32,760 nucleotides of DNA from contig CAKSIW010000020.1 in the NCBI GenBank assembly GCA_934463175.1, forward strand, positions 1 to 32,760, in the 5' to 3' direction. Shown here piece after piece: positions 9,000 to 17,748 of the stretch (positions are counted from its first letter, which is position 1; each line of letters begins with the position of its first letter). Made by a program: the position numbers and the translations under genes. Below the pieces are notes generated by a model. The model did no database searches. It saw only the letters and a list, made by a program, of their open reading frames with translations, and was not told the origin of the DNA. Source of the DNA: an uncultured Clostridia bacterium (GTDB taxonomy: Bacteria > Bacillota > Clostridia > Monoglobales > Monoglobaceae).

Positions 9000-10931
9000 A
9001 TGAGAAAAATTTTAAAGAATGTGAAATGCGGCATAGCTTTGTGCCTTGCGGCAGCTCTGCTGCTGTCCGTGCCGGTTTTTGCGGAAGAAACAACATCGCA
9101 GAAGTGGATCACGGCAGGACAGGATGTGGGCATCGATAAGACTGTAACAGTTTTTGGCGCGGTGAATGCAGCAGCTAAGGTTCTGGAACCGAGCAATTCA
9201 AAAGACAAAAGCTGCTACGGCGTTGCGTATAATACCAACGGCAGTGTTACGGTTAAAGACGGACAGTGGCTTGTGATTGATGTGAACCTTGCGTCAGACA
9301 TGGAAGGTGCTGCTGTGACAGCAAGAGGCAGTGTGGATCGTCTCACAACCAAAGATAAATTTGAAATTGAGGCGAATAAATGGCATTCGGTGCGGCTTGC
9401 AGTTAAAAGCCCTGACGGAACAAAGACTGCCATAGAGGGAGATAGTCTTGCATATTCCGAGCATAAGCTCTTTGTTGACGGCAAGCTTGTCCGTCATTAT
9501 GACCCGACGAACCTGACGGCTGATGATAATAAAATGATATATAACAATGGTACTTCTTCGGATACTGAAAAACATTGGTATATAAGGCTTGCAAGTTCAA
9601 AAACTGTGAGCGGCACTAAGACATACTACACAAACTACAGCTCTGATCAGAGAGTTTCGGTTGCAAACAGTGTTGAAGATACGTTTGAAATTCCGGCACT
9701 GACGACAAATGACAACTTTGCAGTTGTGGGAAACACAATCTATTCCAAAAACGCAGACGGTTTGTCAATTGGCAGCATAATCTACACAGCCGGCACGGTT
9801 ACAGCAACAAGAAAGAATAAAGACGGTTCGGAGACGGCGGTTGAAGGTGCGCTTGCAGCAGGCGACACAATTTTGGTTAAGGACAAAAACAACTTTCTCA
9901 ACACATACACCTATATGGGCGATAGAAATGTGATTTTTGAGGCAGACAGCTATGATACATTCAACAAAATGGGTAAAACCCGTGTAAATGTTACAAGTGC
10001 TTCGGGACAGTTCGGAAAAAATGAAAGTGACTCTGCGGCAAAGTTTGAGGCAACAGGCAGCGGAACAGATACCGGCAATCCCTATACTTCTGACTCGACA
10101 GCAAAAAATATGGTCGGAGGCAGCTACATCATTTTTGAGACCAACATAGTTCCTCTTGAAAAAATGACGAAGTTCAACTATTCGACCAATGGGGGTAGAA
10201 GCTTAATGCCCGTGGTTACAAAAGCTCAACTTGCGGAGAATTGCTGGAACAAGGTGATTGCGGTTGTTTCAACAACAAAAAATGAGGCTGAAAAATACCC
10301 TGCTGAGATTTATATAAACGGAAAGAAAGTCTCGGATACAAGCGCAGCCGATGTTAAACTCGGTGATATTGTGAGCTCAACGACAATAAATGATTTGAGA
10401 TTATCGGTACTTACAGATAAAGCTACAGGTGATGCGGCGATCGTTGATGATGTCAAGGTTTATGAGACATTCTACAAGCCTGAAATAAGTGAGTATACGG
10501 TGAAAAATTCCAAAGACGCCGCATATGACAGCGAGAGCAACACATTCTATGCAGCAAGTGACGCTGCAATTGCGGCGGCTTGCGGCGGTACGGTTGCAAA
10601 AAGCGAGACAGGCTATGTGATTATTAACCGCGGAGATGAGAACTACAGCAGATATAACGTGAGAACAATTGAAAGCGGCAAAATCGGCATTGACACAACG
10701 GCAAAGGAGTTTTGGAGCACGGCGGAGTCAATCGGCGAAAATGACCGTCTTGTTTCGGCAACGTATGAGAGCGGAAAGCTCTCGGGTGTTGAAATTCTGA
10801 GCGGCACAAAGATTGGCGATTATGTCATTAAGGCTCAATACAGCACGGAAGACGCTAAAACGACAAAGCTTTATTTCTGGAACATCAGCACGCTTAAGGC
10901 AAATGCTGCAAGCGCAACGGTCGGAGAATAA
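9000..10931 (+). CDS. Secreted protein with two concanavalin-like modules, function unknown
   Basis: A 643-residue exported protein. The signal peptide is clear: MRKILKNVKC, a hydrophobic core, then VPVFAEE with cleavage near residue 28. Residues 31-210 and about 310-485 each show the same beta-rich pattern: a WLVIDVN-like or YIIFETN-like strand, then W-x-x-V with a V-x-V/V strand, then a strand of the form LFVDGK or IYINGK, then a closing strand. This resembles repeated LamG/concanavalin folds and the N-terminal module of the secreted protein at 3647-5500. The region 490-643 is beta-rich and unassigned. No catalytic residues, SLH or sortase signal were seen. GGAGG lies 7 nt before the ATG. 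It follows the permeases by 30 nt and is the last gene before a strong hairpin, so it is probably a substrate-binding member of the same operon. Confidence 0.65.
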   Translation: MRKILKNVKCGIALCLAAALLLSVPVFAEETTSQKWITAGQDVGIDKTVTVFGAVNAAAKVLEPSNSKDKSCYGVAYNTNGSVTVKDGQWLVIDVNLASDMEGAAVTARGSVDRLTTKDKFEIEANKWHSVRLAVKSPDGTKTAIEGDSLAYSEHKLFVDGKLVRHYDPTNLTADDNKMIYNNGTSSDTEKHWYIRLASSKTVSGTKTYYTNYSSDQRVSVANSVEDTFEIPALTTNDNFAVVGNTIYSKNADGLSIGSIIYTAGTVTATRKNKDGSETAVEGALAAGDTILVKDKNNFLNTYTYMGDRNVIFEADSYDTFNKMGKTRVNVTSASGQFGKNESDSAAKFEATGSGTDTGNPYTSDSTAKNMVGGSYIIFETNIVPLEKMTKFNYSTNGGRSLMPVVTKAQLAENCWNKVIAVVSTTKNEAEKYPAEIYINGKKVSDTSAADVKLGDIVSSTTINDLRLSVLTDKATGDAAIVDDVKVYETFYKPEISEYTVKNSKDAAYDSESNTFYAASDAAIAAACGGTVAKSETGYVIINRGDENYSRYNVRTIESGKIGIDTTAKEFWSTAESIGENDRLVSATYESGKLSGVEILSGTKIGDYVIKAQYSTEDAKTTKLYFWNISTLKANAASATVGE

Positions 10932-10951
10932 TAAATTTTATTTTTATCTTG

Positions 10952-10980
10952 GCAAACGGCGGCGGGTTGCCGCCGTTTGC
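10952..10980 (+). terminator. Perfect 12-bp hairpin after the transport operon (weak terminator or processing stem)
   Basis: The arms GCAAACGGCGGC and GCCGCCGTTTGC pair perfectly around a GGGTT loop, 20 nt after the stop of the upstream gene. The 3' flank TGCGTTTGAATT has no real T-run, so it is not a textbook intrinsic terminator. It may act as an mRNA 3'-end stabiliser or partial terminator that tunes expression of the downstream hydrolases. Confidence 0.5.
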
Positions 10981-11056
10981 TGCGTTTGAATTGCATATAA
11001 CATATATTTGAGAGGCGGAAAATTAAATTTAATATATCACAGAAAGGTATTTTGGT

Positions 11057-12208
11057 ATGAAAAATAACATTGACTTTAAAACAAAAGCCGAGTGTGCCAT
11101 GGCATATGCGAAAACGCTTTGTGATGAGCTGATGGAGGACTACACGGTCAAGACGCTTCCGATTGCAGGTGCTTTCTGCTATATTCAGGGGGTTCTTCTG
11201 CTCGGCTATCAAAAAATGCACAAGCTCACAGGCGAGAAAAAGTATTATGATTTTGTGAAGGAATGGGTTGACTATCATGTCACGGAGGACGGTGAAATCA
11301 TCGACCCTGACAAAACGGTGACATGCTTTGTTTTCGGAACTCTTGACTACCGTCAGCCTGTAAATCTCCTGTTTGAGCTGTATGATGACACACATGACGA
11401 AAGATACAGAAAGGTCATGGCACATCTTGCCGAGACAATGGCAGACTATCCGAAAAACTCAAAGGGTTCTTTCTGGCACAACACAAATGCGCAGAATGAG
11501 GTGTGGCTTGACGGGTTATATATGATTTCACCGCTTCTTTCACATTATGCTGCGAGATTTGACAAGCCTGAGCTTTTTGACACTGTTGCATTGCAGATTA
11601 CAAATATGTATGAAAATATGCAGAACGAAAACGGTCTGTTGGTTCATGGCTGGTGTGAGGACAAGTCGGCAAAATGGGCAAAGGGAGAGCACGGTCTTTC
11701 GCAGACGGTTTGGGCGAGATCATGCGGCTGGGTTGTCACTGCGATTGCGGACATTTTGGATTACTTCCCGAAGATCCATGAGAAATATGGCAGAATTGTT
11801 GAAATTCAGAACAAGCTTTTGTCTGCAATAGCAAAATATCAAGACGCGGACGGACTGTGGCACCAGGTTCTTGACAAGCCTGAAAATGCGGATAATCCGC
11901 AGGAAAGCTCTGCAAGCTGTCTGTTCCTTTATGCTGCGGCAAAGGGTATGCGTGAAGGTTATATCAACGCAGATTATTCCGAAATGATTGAACGGGGCCT
12001 TGACGGGATATTAAAGCATGTCGTCAAAAGAGATGAGAACGGCAGAGTGGTCATCAGCAAGATATGCGCAGGACTGTGTATTGTGACGGGGGAATATGAC
12101 CATTACATTCACAATGCTCAGTTTGTTGACAATGACAGCCACGGAACGGGAGTGTTCATTCAGATGTGTGCGGAGATATACAGACTGTGCTTTAATAAAT
12201 TGAAATGA
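11057..12208 (+). CDS. Unsaturated rhamnogalacturonyl/uronyl hydrolase, GH105 family
   Basis: Hydrates and removes the 4,5-unsaturated uronic acid that a polysaccharide lyase leaves at the non-reducing end of oligosaccharides. It is 383 residues with no signal peptide, as expected for a cytoplasmic (alpha/alpha)6-barrel enzyme. Family landmarks are present: FWHNTN followed by EVWLDGLYM with Asp152 as the likely catalytic acid (equivalent to the essential Asp of YteR), LVHGWCED, WARSCGWVV, GLWHQVLD, ESSASCLFLYA and HGTGVF near the C-terminus. An AGAAAGG ribosome-binding site precedes the ATG. Its pairing with an upstream lyase and an importer is the normal lyase-uptake-GH105 logic. Whether the partner sugar is rhamnose (as in rhamnogalacturonan) cannot be told. 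Confidence 0.93.
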   Translation: MKNNIDFKTKAECAMAYAKTLCDELMEDYTVKTLPIAGAFCYIQGVLLLGYQKMHKLTGEKKYYDFVKEWVDYHVTEDGEIIDPDKTVTCFVFGTLDYRQPVNLLFELYDDTHDERYRKVMAHLAETMADYPKNSKGSFWHNTNAQNEVWLDGLYMISPLLSHYAARFDKPELFDTVALQITNMYENMQNENGLLVHGWCEDKSAKWAKGEHGLSQTVWARSCGWVVTAIADILDYFPKIHEKYGRIVEIQNKLLSAIAKYQDADGLWHQVLDKPENADNPQESSASCLFLYAAAKGMREGYINADYSEMIERGLDGILKHVVKRDENGRVVISKICAGLCIVTGEYDHYIHNAQFVDNDSHGTGVFIQMCAEIYRLCFNKLK

Positions 12209-12259
12209 AGAAAGAAAATAAGCAAGACTGCAACAATAAATTACGAAAGGAAATATAAA

Positions 12260-13237
12260 ATGGAGAAATTCAAAGGTGCAAAATTTGACGTTATAAAGAG
12301 ATACACACAGAATCCGATACTGACTCCGGATGATATGCCGGAGCCGTGCTGTGCAATATACAATTCGGGAGTTGTGAAAACGCCTGAAGGTGAATATATC
12401 ATGGCAAGCCGTTTTGAGGAGCCGAGCAAGAATCAGAAGGTCTGGATTTCCAGAAGCCGCGACGGTATTAACTTCACACCCGATCCAAAGGCGGCGGAGT
12501 TTGTGTGTGACGATGAGGACAGAGAGGAATATGAGGATATTGTCTATAACTATCCCGGAAAGGAAATCGGTTCATGGTATGACCCGAGAATCAATCCGGT
12601 TGACGGGGAATATTACATCACATACTGTGTCGGCGGCGGCGAAAACTGCCGAATTGCAATTGGAAAGACTGAGGATTTCAAAACAATTAAGCATGTGAGC
12701 TTTCCTCTGCACATTCTGAACAGAAATGCGGTGCTTTTTCCCGAAAAAATAAACGGTGAATATTGGATGCTGAACAGACCTCAGAGCGGAAGTGACCGTT
12801 CGGGCAGCATATGGATTGCCTCGTCACCTGATTTGAAATACTGGGGCAATTGCAGAATTGTTGCAAAGTCGGAGCAATATTGGGAAAATATAAAGATCGG
12901 ACCTGCTGCACCGCCGATTAAGACTGATGAAGGCTGGCTGATTGTATATCACGGGGTGTTCGGTACGTGCAGCGGTGTTAACTATGGCGGCGGTGTCATG
13001 CTGCTTGATCTGGAAAAACCGTGGAAGGTTGTTGCAAGGTGCAAAGACCCGATTCTCTATGTTAAAGAGCCGTATGAGATGATTGGTCAGGTTCCCAATG
13101 TTATATTCCCTGGTTCGCTTGTTCCGGAGGAGGACGGAAACGCAAAGCTGTATTACGGCGGTGCGGATTTTGTGCAGTGTGTTGCAGAAACAAAAATCAG
13201 TGACTTGATTGATATTTGTAAAAGGGGCAGAATTTAA
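12260..13237 (+). CDS. GH130-family beta-mannoside phosphorylase or hydrolase
   Basis: A predicted five-bladed beta-propeller, 325 residues with no signal peptide, so intracellular. GH130 features are an N-terminal NPIL motif, YDPRINPVDGEYYITYC with Asp108 as the likely general acid (the family DPR motif), NRNAVLFPEKINGEYW, KIGPAAPPIKTDEGWLIVYHG and YYGGADFVQCVAE. Known members phosphorolyse or hydrolyse beta-linked mannosides. It sits between GH105 and GH78 enzymes on the same strand with short gaps and a GAAAGGA ribosome-binding site. Mannose is not part of rhamnogalacturonan I, so either the target polymer contains mannose or this member has another specificity. Phosphorylase versus hydrolase cannot be decided by eye; a GH43-like propeller is the main alternative. 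Confidence 0.85.
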   Translation: MEKFKGAKFDVIKRYTQNPILTPDDMPEPCCAIYNSGVVKTPEGEYIMASRFEEPSKNQKVWISRSRDGINFTPDPKAAEFVCDDEDREEYEDIVYNYPGKEIGSWYDPRINPVDGEYYITYCVGGGENCRIAIGKTEDFKTIKHVSFPLHILNRNAVLFPEKINGEYWMLNRPQSGSDRSGSIWIASSPDLKYWGNCRIVAKSEQYWENIKIGPAAPPIKTDEGWLIVYHGVFGTCSGVNYGGGVMLLDLEKPWKVVARCKDPILYVKEPYEMIGQVPNVIFPGSLVPEEDGNAKLYYGGADFVQCVAETKISDLIDICKRGRI

Positions 13238-13306
13238 GGCTGTAAAACCAAAAATCGCTGATTAAGCTATAAGACTGACAGATTCTGAAAAGGAGAATGA
13301 GTTGGG

Positions 13307-15469
13307 ATGAAAGACAGAAAAACCGATTTAGAAAAATTCAGCGGTGCAAAGTGGATAACGCAGGGGTACCCTGCGGACGAGAGACCTTCCATGTGCAAAA
13401 CGGCGGCATTCAGAAGAGACTATAAGTTGGCAAGTGTTCCGGACAAATGTATGCTCCGCATTGCCGCATTCCGCAGCTGTGTTTTATGGATAAACGGAAA
13501 AAGAATATATAACAGCGGCATACGCTTTTTTGTTAAGAATGTGCGGTATGACACAATTGACATTGCACCGTTCCTGAAAGAAGGGGTTAATTCATTTGCG
13601 GTTGTTTTATGCGCTCCGACAGGTTCAACGGGCTACAGCGAGTTTGCAAGGGCAGGATTCATTATGAAGGCAGAGCTTTCTGACGGCTGCTGCGGAGAAA
13701 AAATATGCACGGACGGAAGCTGGCATTCCGTGCCTGCGCTGTGGTACGGAATAAGGGAGCATATGATTTCCGTTCCGACGGTATACCAGGAGCATTTTAA
13801 TGCATATGAAAAGGAACCGGAAAACTGGAAAACAAGTGAGGAATACCTGACGCAGCCCAAGGCATTTGTTGTCGGCTGTGCAGGGGTTCCGCCCTTTAAA
13901 AGAATGTCTCCGAGGGATATTCCCGATTTGAATGAGAGCTTTGCAGAGCCGCGCTGCGTGTGGCAGGGGAATGACGGTAAAACAGCCGATGACCCCGAAA
14001 GAAATCTTGCGGTGACATTCAATGCACGGCGGAAAGAAGGCAGAAGAAAAGAGATGCAGGGAGACCTTTTCTTCGACAGCAATGAAAACAATCTTTTCAC
14101 CTTTGACTATTCAAAAACCTCATACATAAGACCGTCCGTCAGAGTTGCGGAGTGTACGGGAAGTGTACGGCTTGAATTTTACTATTCCATGGCACTGAAG
14201 GAGACACCTGACGCATACCGCGCATTCGGCTTTGAATGTGAGGGCTTTGCCGATTCATACACGCCGCCGCAGGGAGCTTCCGAATGGTGTGCGCTGTTTC
14301 CGAAGGGGTTTCGGTTTATGACTGTCAGAGTGTGCGGAGAGGGATATGTCAGATTCAAGGTGACATCGGCGCAGGTTTCATATCCGTACGGGCAGGAACG
14401 CGAAATTGAAGCTTCAGACGAAATGCTGAAGAAAATATGGCACACCGCGGCGGAAACGCTCAGATCGTCAACAAACGATGTGATTGTTGACACCTGTGCG
14501 CGAGAGAATGTTCTCTGGACGTTTGACGCACTTGTCAGCGGCAAAGCGTCGTATTATACATTCGGGGAGCTTAAAATGTGGAAACGCTGTCTCCGACTCA
14601 TCGGAGAGGGAGTTGATGAAGACGGAAATTTCAGAACGGTTGTTCCATCAGAGGATTCATTCATGAAGCTGATTGACCAGAACCTGATGTGGATACGCTC
14701 ATGCATGGAGTATTATGAAATATCGGGGGATAAGGAGTTTGCAGAAGAGGTAACACCGAAGATACACAGTCTGCTCAAGCTGTGCAGCGAATGTATTACG
14801 GAGGAAAAGCTGTTTTCACCGCCTGTTTTTGCATGGCATTGGGTGGACTGGGCAAACATTGACCGCAGACCGTATTCACTGCCGATAAACTGTATACTCA
14901 TCATCGCCGCAGAAGCCGCGGAAAGACTTGCTGCGGCTGCGGATAACAGAGAGCTTACGGCACTCTGCAAAGAGCTTGCGGACACAATCAGACCGGCATG
15001 TGAAAGGTTTTTCAATGAGGCGGAAGGAGCTTTTGTGTGCCGCACGGAGCCGCAGGGTGAGTGTCCCGAATATAACTCGTTTGGCTTTTTGAGTGAAGAT
15101 AAGGTGACGCCGATAAGCATACATGCAATTTGCCTTGCGTGTGCCGCAAAATGCGGCACTGAGGATATGCGCCGTGCAAGCATGGAAGTTATTGCAGGAC
15201 TGATCAGAAAAGACCCCGATGACCCGAGAATACACATGGGACCGGGCTGGGCAGAGATTTTGCTGTCGGTTATGCTTGATTACGGATATGCAGATGAAGT
15301 GAAGGCGTATATATCGGACAAATTCGGCGGAGCGATAGATGGCGGCGCGCCGACATTCGGGGAAGGCTTTGGGAACTCGGAATTTAATTCAGCTCACGGC
15401 TGGGGAAGCTGCATTAACAGCCTGCTTGCCCGTTACAGCGGTGTGTTTGGTATTGCCTTTAAAGACTAA
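13307..15469 (+). CDS. Alpha-L-rhamnosidase, GH78 family
   Basis: Releases alpha-linked L-rhamnose from oligosaccharides. It is 720 residues, shorter than many GH78 enzymes, with no signal peptide, so probably cytoplasmic. N-terminal beta-sandwich regions (about 1-370, with FRRDY and VLWINGKRIYNSG) precede an (alpha/alpha)6 barrel. Asp395, Glu400 and Asp407 in the segment VDTCARENVLWTFDAL have the same spacing as three acidic active-site residues of GH78 enzymes (the D-x4-E-x6-D pattern recalled from Bacillus RhaB). Glu686 in TFGEGF followed by HGWGS is a good candidate for the second catalytic carboxylate. AAGGAG lies 11 nt before the ATG. It is the last glycosidase of the locus. The DTCARE variant of the usual DCPQRE motif suggests a divergent subgroup. 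Confidence 0.85.
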   Translation: MKDRKTDLEKFSGAKWITQGYPADERPSMCKTAAFRRDYKLASVPDKCMLRIAAFRSCVLWINGKRIYNSGIRFFVKNVRYDTIDIAPFLKEGVNSFAVVLCAPTGSTGYSEFARAGFIMKAELSDGCCGEKICTDGSWHSVPALWYGIREHMISVPTVYQEHFNAYEKEPENWKTSEEYLTQPKAFVVGCAGVPPFKRMSPRDIPDLNESFAEPRCVWQGNDGKTADDPERNLAVTFNARRKEGRRKEMQGDLFFDSNENNLFTFDYSKTSYIRPSVRVAECTGSVRLEFYYSMALKETPDAYRAFGFECEGFADSYTPPQGASEWCALFPKGFRFMTVRVCGEGYVRFKVTSAQVSYPYGQEREIEASDEMLKKIWHTAAETLRSSTNDVIVDTCARENVLWTFDALVSGKASYYTFGELKMWKRCLRLIGEGVDEDGNFRTVVPSEDSFMKLIDQNLMWIRSCMEYYEISGDKEFAEEVTPKIHSLLKLCSECITEEKLFSPPVFAWHWVDWANIDRRPYSLPINCILIIAAEAAERLAAAADNRELTALCKELADTIRPACERFFNEAEGAFVCRTEPQGECPEYNSFGFLSEDKVTPISIHAICLACAAKCGTEDMRRASMEVIAGLIRKDPDDPRIHMGPGWAEILLSVMLDYGYADEVKAYISDKFGGAIDGGAPTFGEGFGNSEFNSAHGWGSCINSLLARYSGVFGIAFKD

Positions 15470-15565
15470 TTCAATGTCTTAGCAGTAAATCCAAATTAAT
15501 TTTAAGAAGGGAGAAATAGTAAAACTCGGCTTGATTACGACCGGTTTTTATTATGCGCAGCAATT
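15470..15565 (+). other. Junction between glycosidase operon and glycyl radical genes
   Basis: This short AT-rich gap contains a good AAGGGAG ribosome-binding site at 15507-15513 with no proper gene behind it. In one frame it reads KLGLITTGFYYAQQL then a TGA that overlaps the ATG of the glycyl radical enzyme in an ATGA arrangement. This could be a tiny coupled leader peptide or the remnant of a deleted gene. Confidence 0.35.
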
Positions 15566-17746
15566 ATGATTTGGAAACAATTTGAAATTAACAAACAATA
15601 TTTGGAGAATCAATATGCTTCGGATAATTGGGATGAAAACAGCGGTATTCCGTTGGAGGTGTTAAGAAAAAACTGTGAAAAAATAGCTTTTGAATCGGGA
15701 AAACCGAAATGCATAATCCGTGCCGAACTAATTGGAGAAATTCTTAAAAATGCACAGCTTGAAATAAATCCGCTCGACTGGTTTCAAGACAAGATAAATC
15801 ATGGGGATATTATTTCACGCATAGAAAACAGATGGCTTGGTGAGGCTCTTTCAGAAAGTGATGAAGAATTAAAACGCAGAAAAGAGCTGCTTTCCGAAAG
15901 CTTTGCCTGCACAGGCGAACAGGACTTTGGGCATTGCATACCGGACTGGAGGAGAATATTAAAATTTGGTGTTCCGGGACTTTTGCATATTGCTGAGGAA
16001 AAATTAAAAGCTTGTTCCGATGACAGACAAACCGAATTTTATGAGAGCTGCATTTTGGTTGCAAATGCGTTTATATGTCTGTTAAGGCGCATTGCCGATT
16101 TGGCTGAGCGCAAGGGCGAAAAATATGAAAAACAAAAACTTGTTGCAAAAAGTTTGCGTAATTTGGCAGAGGGAGCACCAACTGACATTCTGGAGGCAAT
16201 GCAGCTTATAATTATATATTACGAAATGCAGACATTTGTTGAGGGAACTCTTGTGAGAAGCCTGGGAAATGTTGATGCTCTGCTTTATGAATACTACGTT
16301 AACGACTTGAAGTGCGGAAGGTATACGAACGAACAGATACGAGAACTTATTGATTACTTCATGTATAAGCTTATGGCAAAAAATGTGACGGCGAACGTTC
16401 CGATTTGCATAGGTGCTGCTGATGAAAAATTCGGACCAAATGAGCTTTCGTATGTTTTTCTTGACGAATACAGCCGTCTTGGTATATACGACCCTAAAAT
16501 TCACATCAGATATAACGAATATACATCAGACATGATGCTTAGAAAAATTTTTGAAAACATACGGCGCGGACACAACAGCTATGTATTCTTGAATGATGAG
16601 GTAATATCTGCTTCACTGGAGAACATCGGGATTGACAAAAGCAACAGCAGAGATTATGCTATTGTCGGGTGCTATGAGCCTTGCATAAACGGCAAAGAAG
16701 TTCCTTGCTCCTGTAACGGAAGGATAAATATGCTGAAAGCGGTTGAGTTTGTTCTGAGTAACGGTGTTGATGTGAAAACAGGCAAAGAAGTCGGTGTCAG
16801 GAGCGGAGCTCTTGCGGATATTTCAACATTTGATGATTTTTGTGAGGCGGTAAAAAAACAAATTAAATATTTGGCACAGTCAACCATGGAGTTTATAATT
16901 GACGTGGAAAATAAATATCCGCAGATACACACGGCACCTATGCTTTCAATGAGCTTTGAAAGCTGTATGGAAAGTGGAACAGACGCATATGAGGGCGGTG
17001 CGGAATACAGCAATTCATCAATAAATGCATTTGGAATTGCAAATCTTGTTGATTCGCTTGAGGTTATTAAGAACATTGTTTATGATGAGGGAGAGATGTC
17101 TCTTGAGAGCTTTGCAAGGATTGTTCTTAACAACTGGGAAGGATATGAGAAGCTTCGGCTGAGATGCAAGAAGGACTTTCCCAAATACGGCAATGGAAAT
17201 GATGAGACTGATAGGCTTGCCGCTGAGCTTGTTGCATACACGGCAGCGCTTATAAACGGAAAACCAAACGGGCGCAAAGGCATATTCAGATTCGGCGCAT
17301 TTTCAATTGACTGGCGGATATATTTTGGCGACGGAACATGGGCAACTCCCGATAGCAGGTTGGCAGGCGATCCCTTATCAAAAAATGTGGATGCTGTTGC
17401 CGGAGAAGATAAACACGGCGTCACCGCTCTAATCAATTCTGTTACCAAAATAGATTTTCGACGCATACCGAATGGGTCGGTTCTTGATGTCACTCTACAC
17501 AACACCGCGGTTTCAGGAGAAGAAGGAATGACAGCCATGCTTGGTCTTTTGAAAACCTTTATGGACAGCGGTGGAATGGCAATTCAGTTTAATGTGCTTG
17601 ATGAGAAAATGCTCATAGACGCTCAAAAGCATCCTGAGAATTATAAGAATCTTCAAGTGAGGTTATGCGGCTGGAATGTATATTATGTTAATCTCAGCAA
17701 AAAAGAGCAGGACGATTTTATAAAGCAGTTAAAGGAAAGCAGATAA
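15566..17746 (+). CDS. Glycyl radical enzyme (pyruvate formate-lyase-like family), substrate unknown
   Basis: An oxygen-sensitive radical enzyme of the PFL/diol-dehydratase superfamily. The thiyl-radical loop is VGCYEPC with Cys369 and the acid-base Glu371; the glycyl loop is VRLCGWNVYYVNL with Gly702, 24 residues from the C-terminus, as in the family. A Cys-x-Glu loop is typical of dehydratases and C-N/C-S lyases (diol dehydratase, CutC and similar) rather than PFL, which has adjacent cysteines. At 726 residues it is on the short side for these groups. The activase begins 2 nt after the stop. No shell proteins or aldehyde dehydrogenase lie nearby. Rhamnose and fucose catabolism yields 1,2-propanediol, so a diol dehydratase role would fit the neighbouring rhamnosidase, but this is inference. 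No ribosome-binding site lies directly before the ATG; sampled lines are AT-richer than the upstream genes. Confidence 0.9.
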   Translation: MIWKQFEINKQYLENQYASDNWDENSGIPLEVLRKNCEKIAFESGKPKCIIRAELIGEILKNAQLEINPLDWFQDKINHGDIISRIENRWLGEALSESDEELKRRKELLSESFACTGEQDFGHCIPDWRRILKFGVPGLLHIAEEKLKACSDDRQTEFYESCILVANAFICLLRRIADLAERKGEKYEKQKLVAKSLRNLAEGAPTDILEAMQLIIIYYEMQTFVEGTLVRSLGNVDALLYEYYVNDLKCGRYTNEQIRELIDYFMYKLMAKNVTANVPICIGAADEKFGPNELSYVFLDEYSRLGIYDPKIHIRYNEYTSDMMLRKIFENIRRGHNSYVFLNDEVISASLENIGIDKSNSRDYAIVGCYEPCINGKEVPCSCNGRINMLKAVEFVLSNGVDVKTGKEVGVRSGALADISTFDDFCEAVKKQIKYLAQSTMEFIIDVENKYPQIHTAPMLSMSFESCMESGTDAYEGGAEYSNSSINAFGIANLVDSLEVIKNIVYDEGEMSLESFARIVLNNWEGYEKLRLRCKKDFPKYGNGNDETDRLAAELVAYTAALINGKPNGRKGIFRFGAFSIDWRIYFGDGTWATPDSRLAGDPLSKNVDAVAGEDKHGVTALINSVTKIDFRRIPNGSVLDVTLHNTAVSGEEGMTAMLGLLKTFMDSGGMAIQFNVLDEKMLIDAQKHPENYKNLQVRLCGWNVYYVNLSKKEQDDFIKQLKESR

Positions 17747-17748
17747 TT

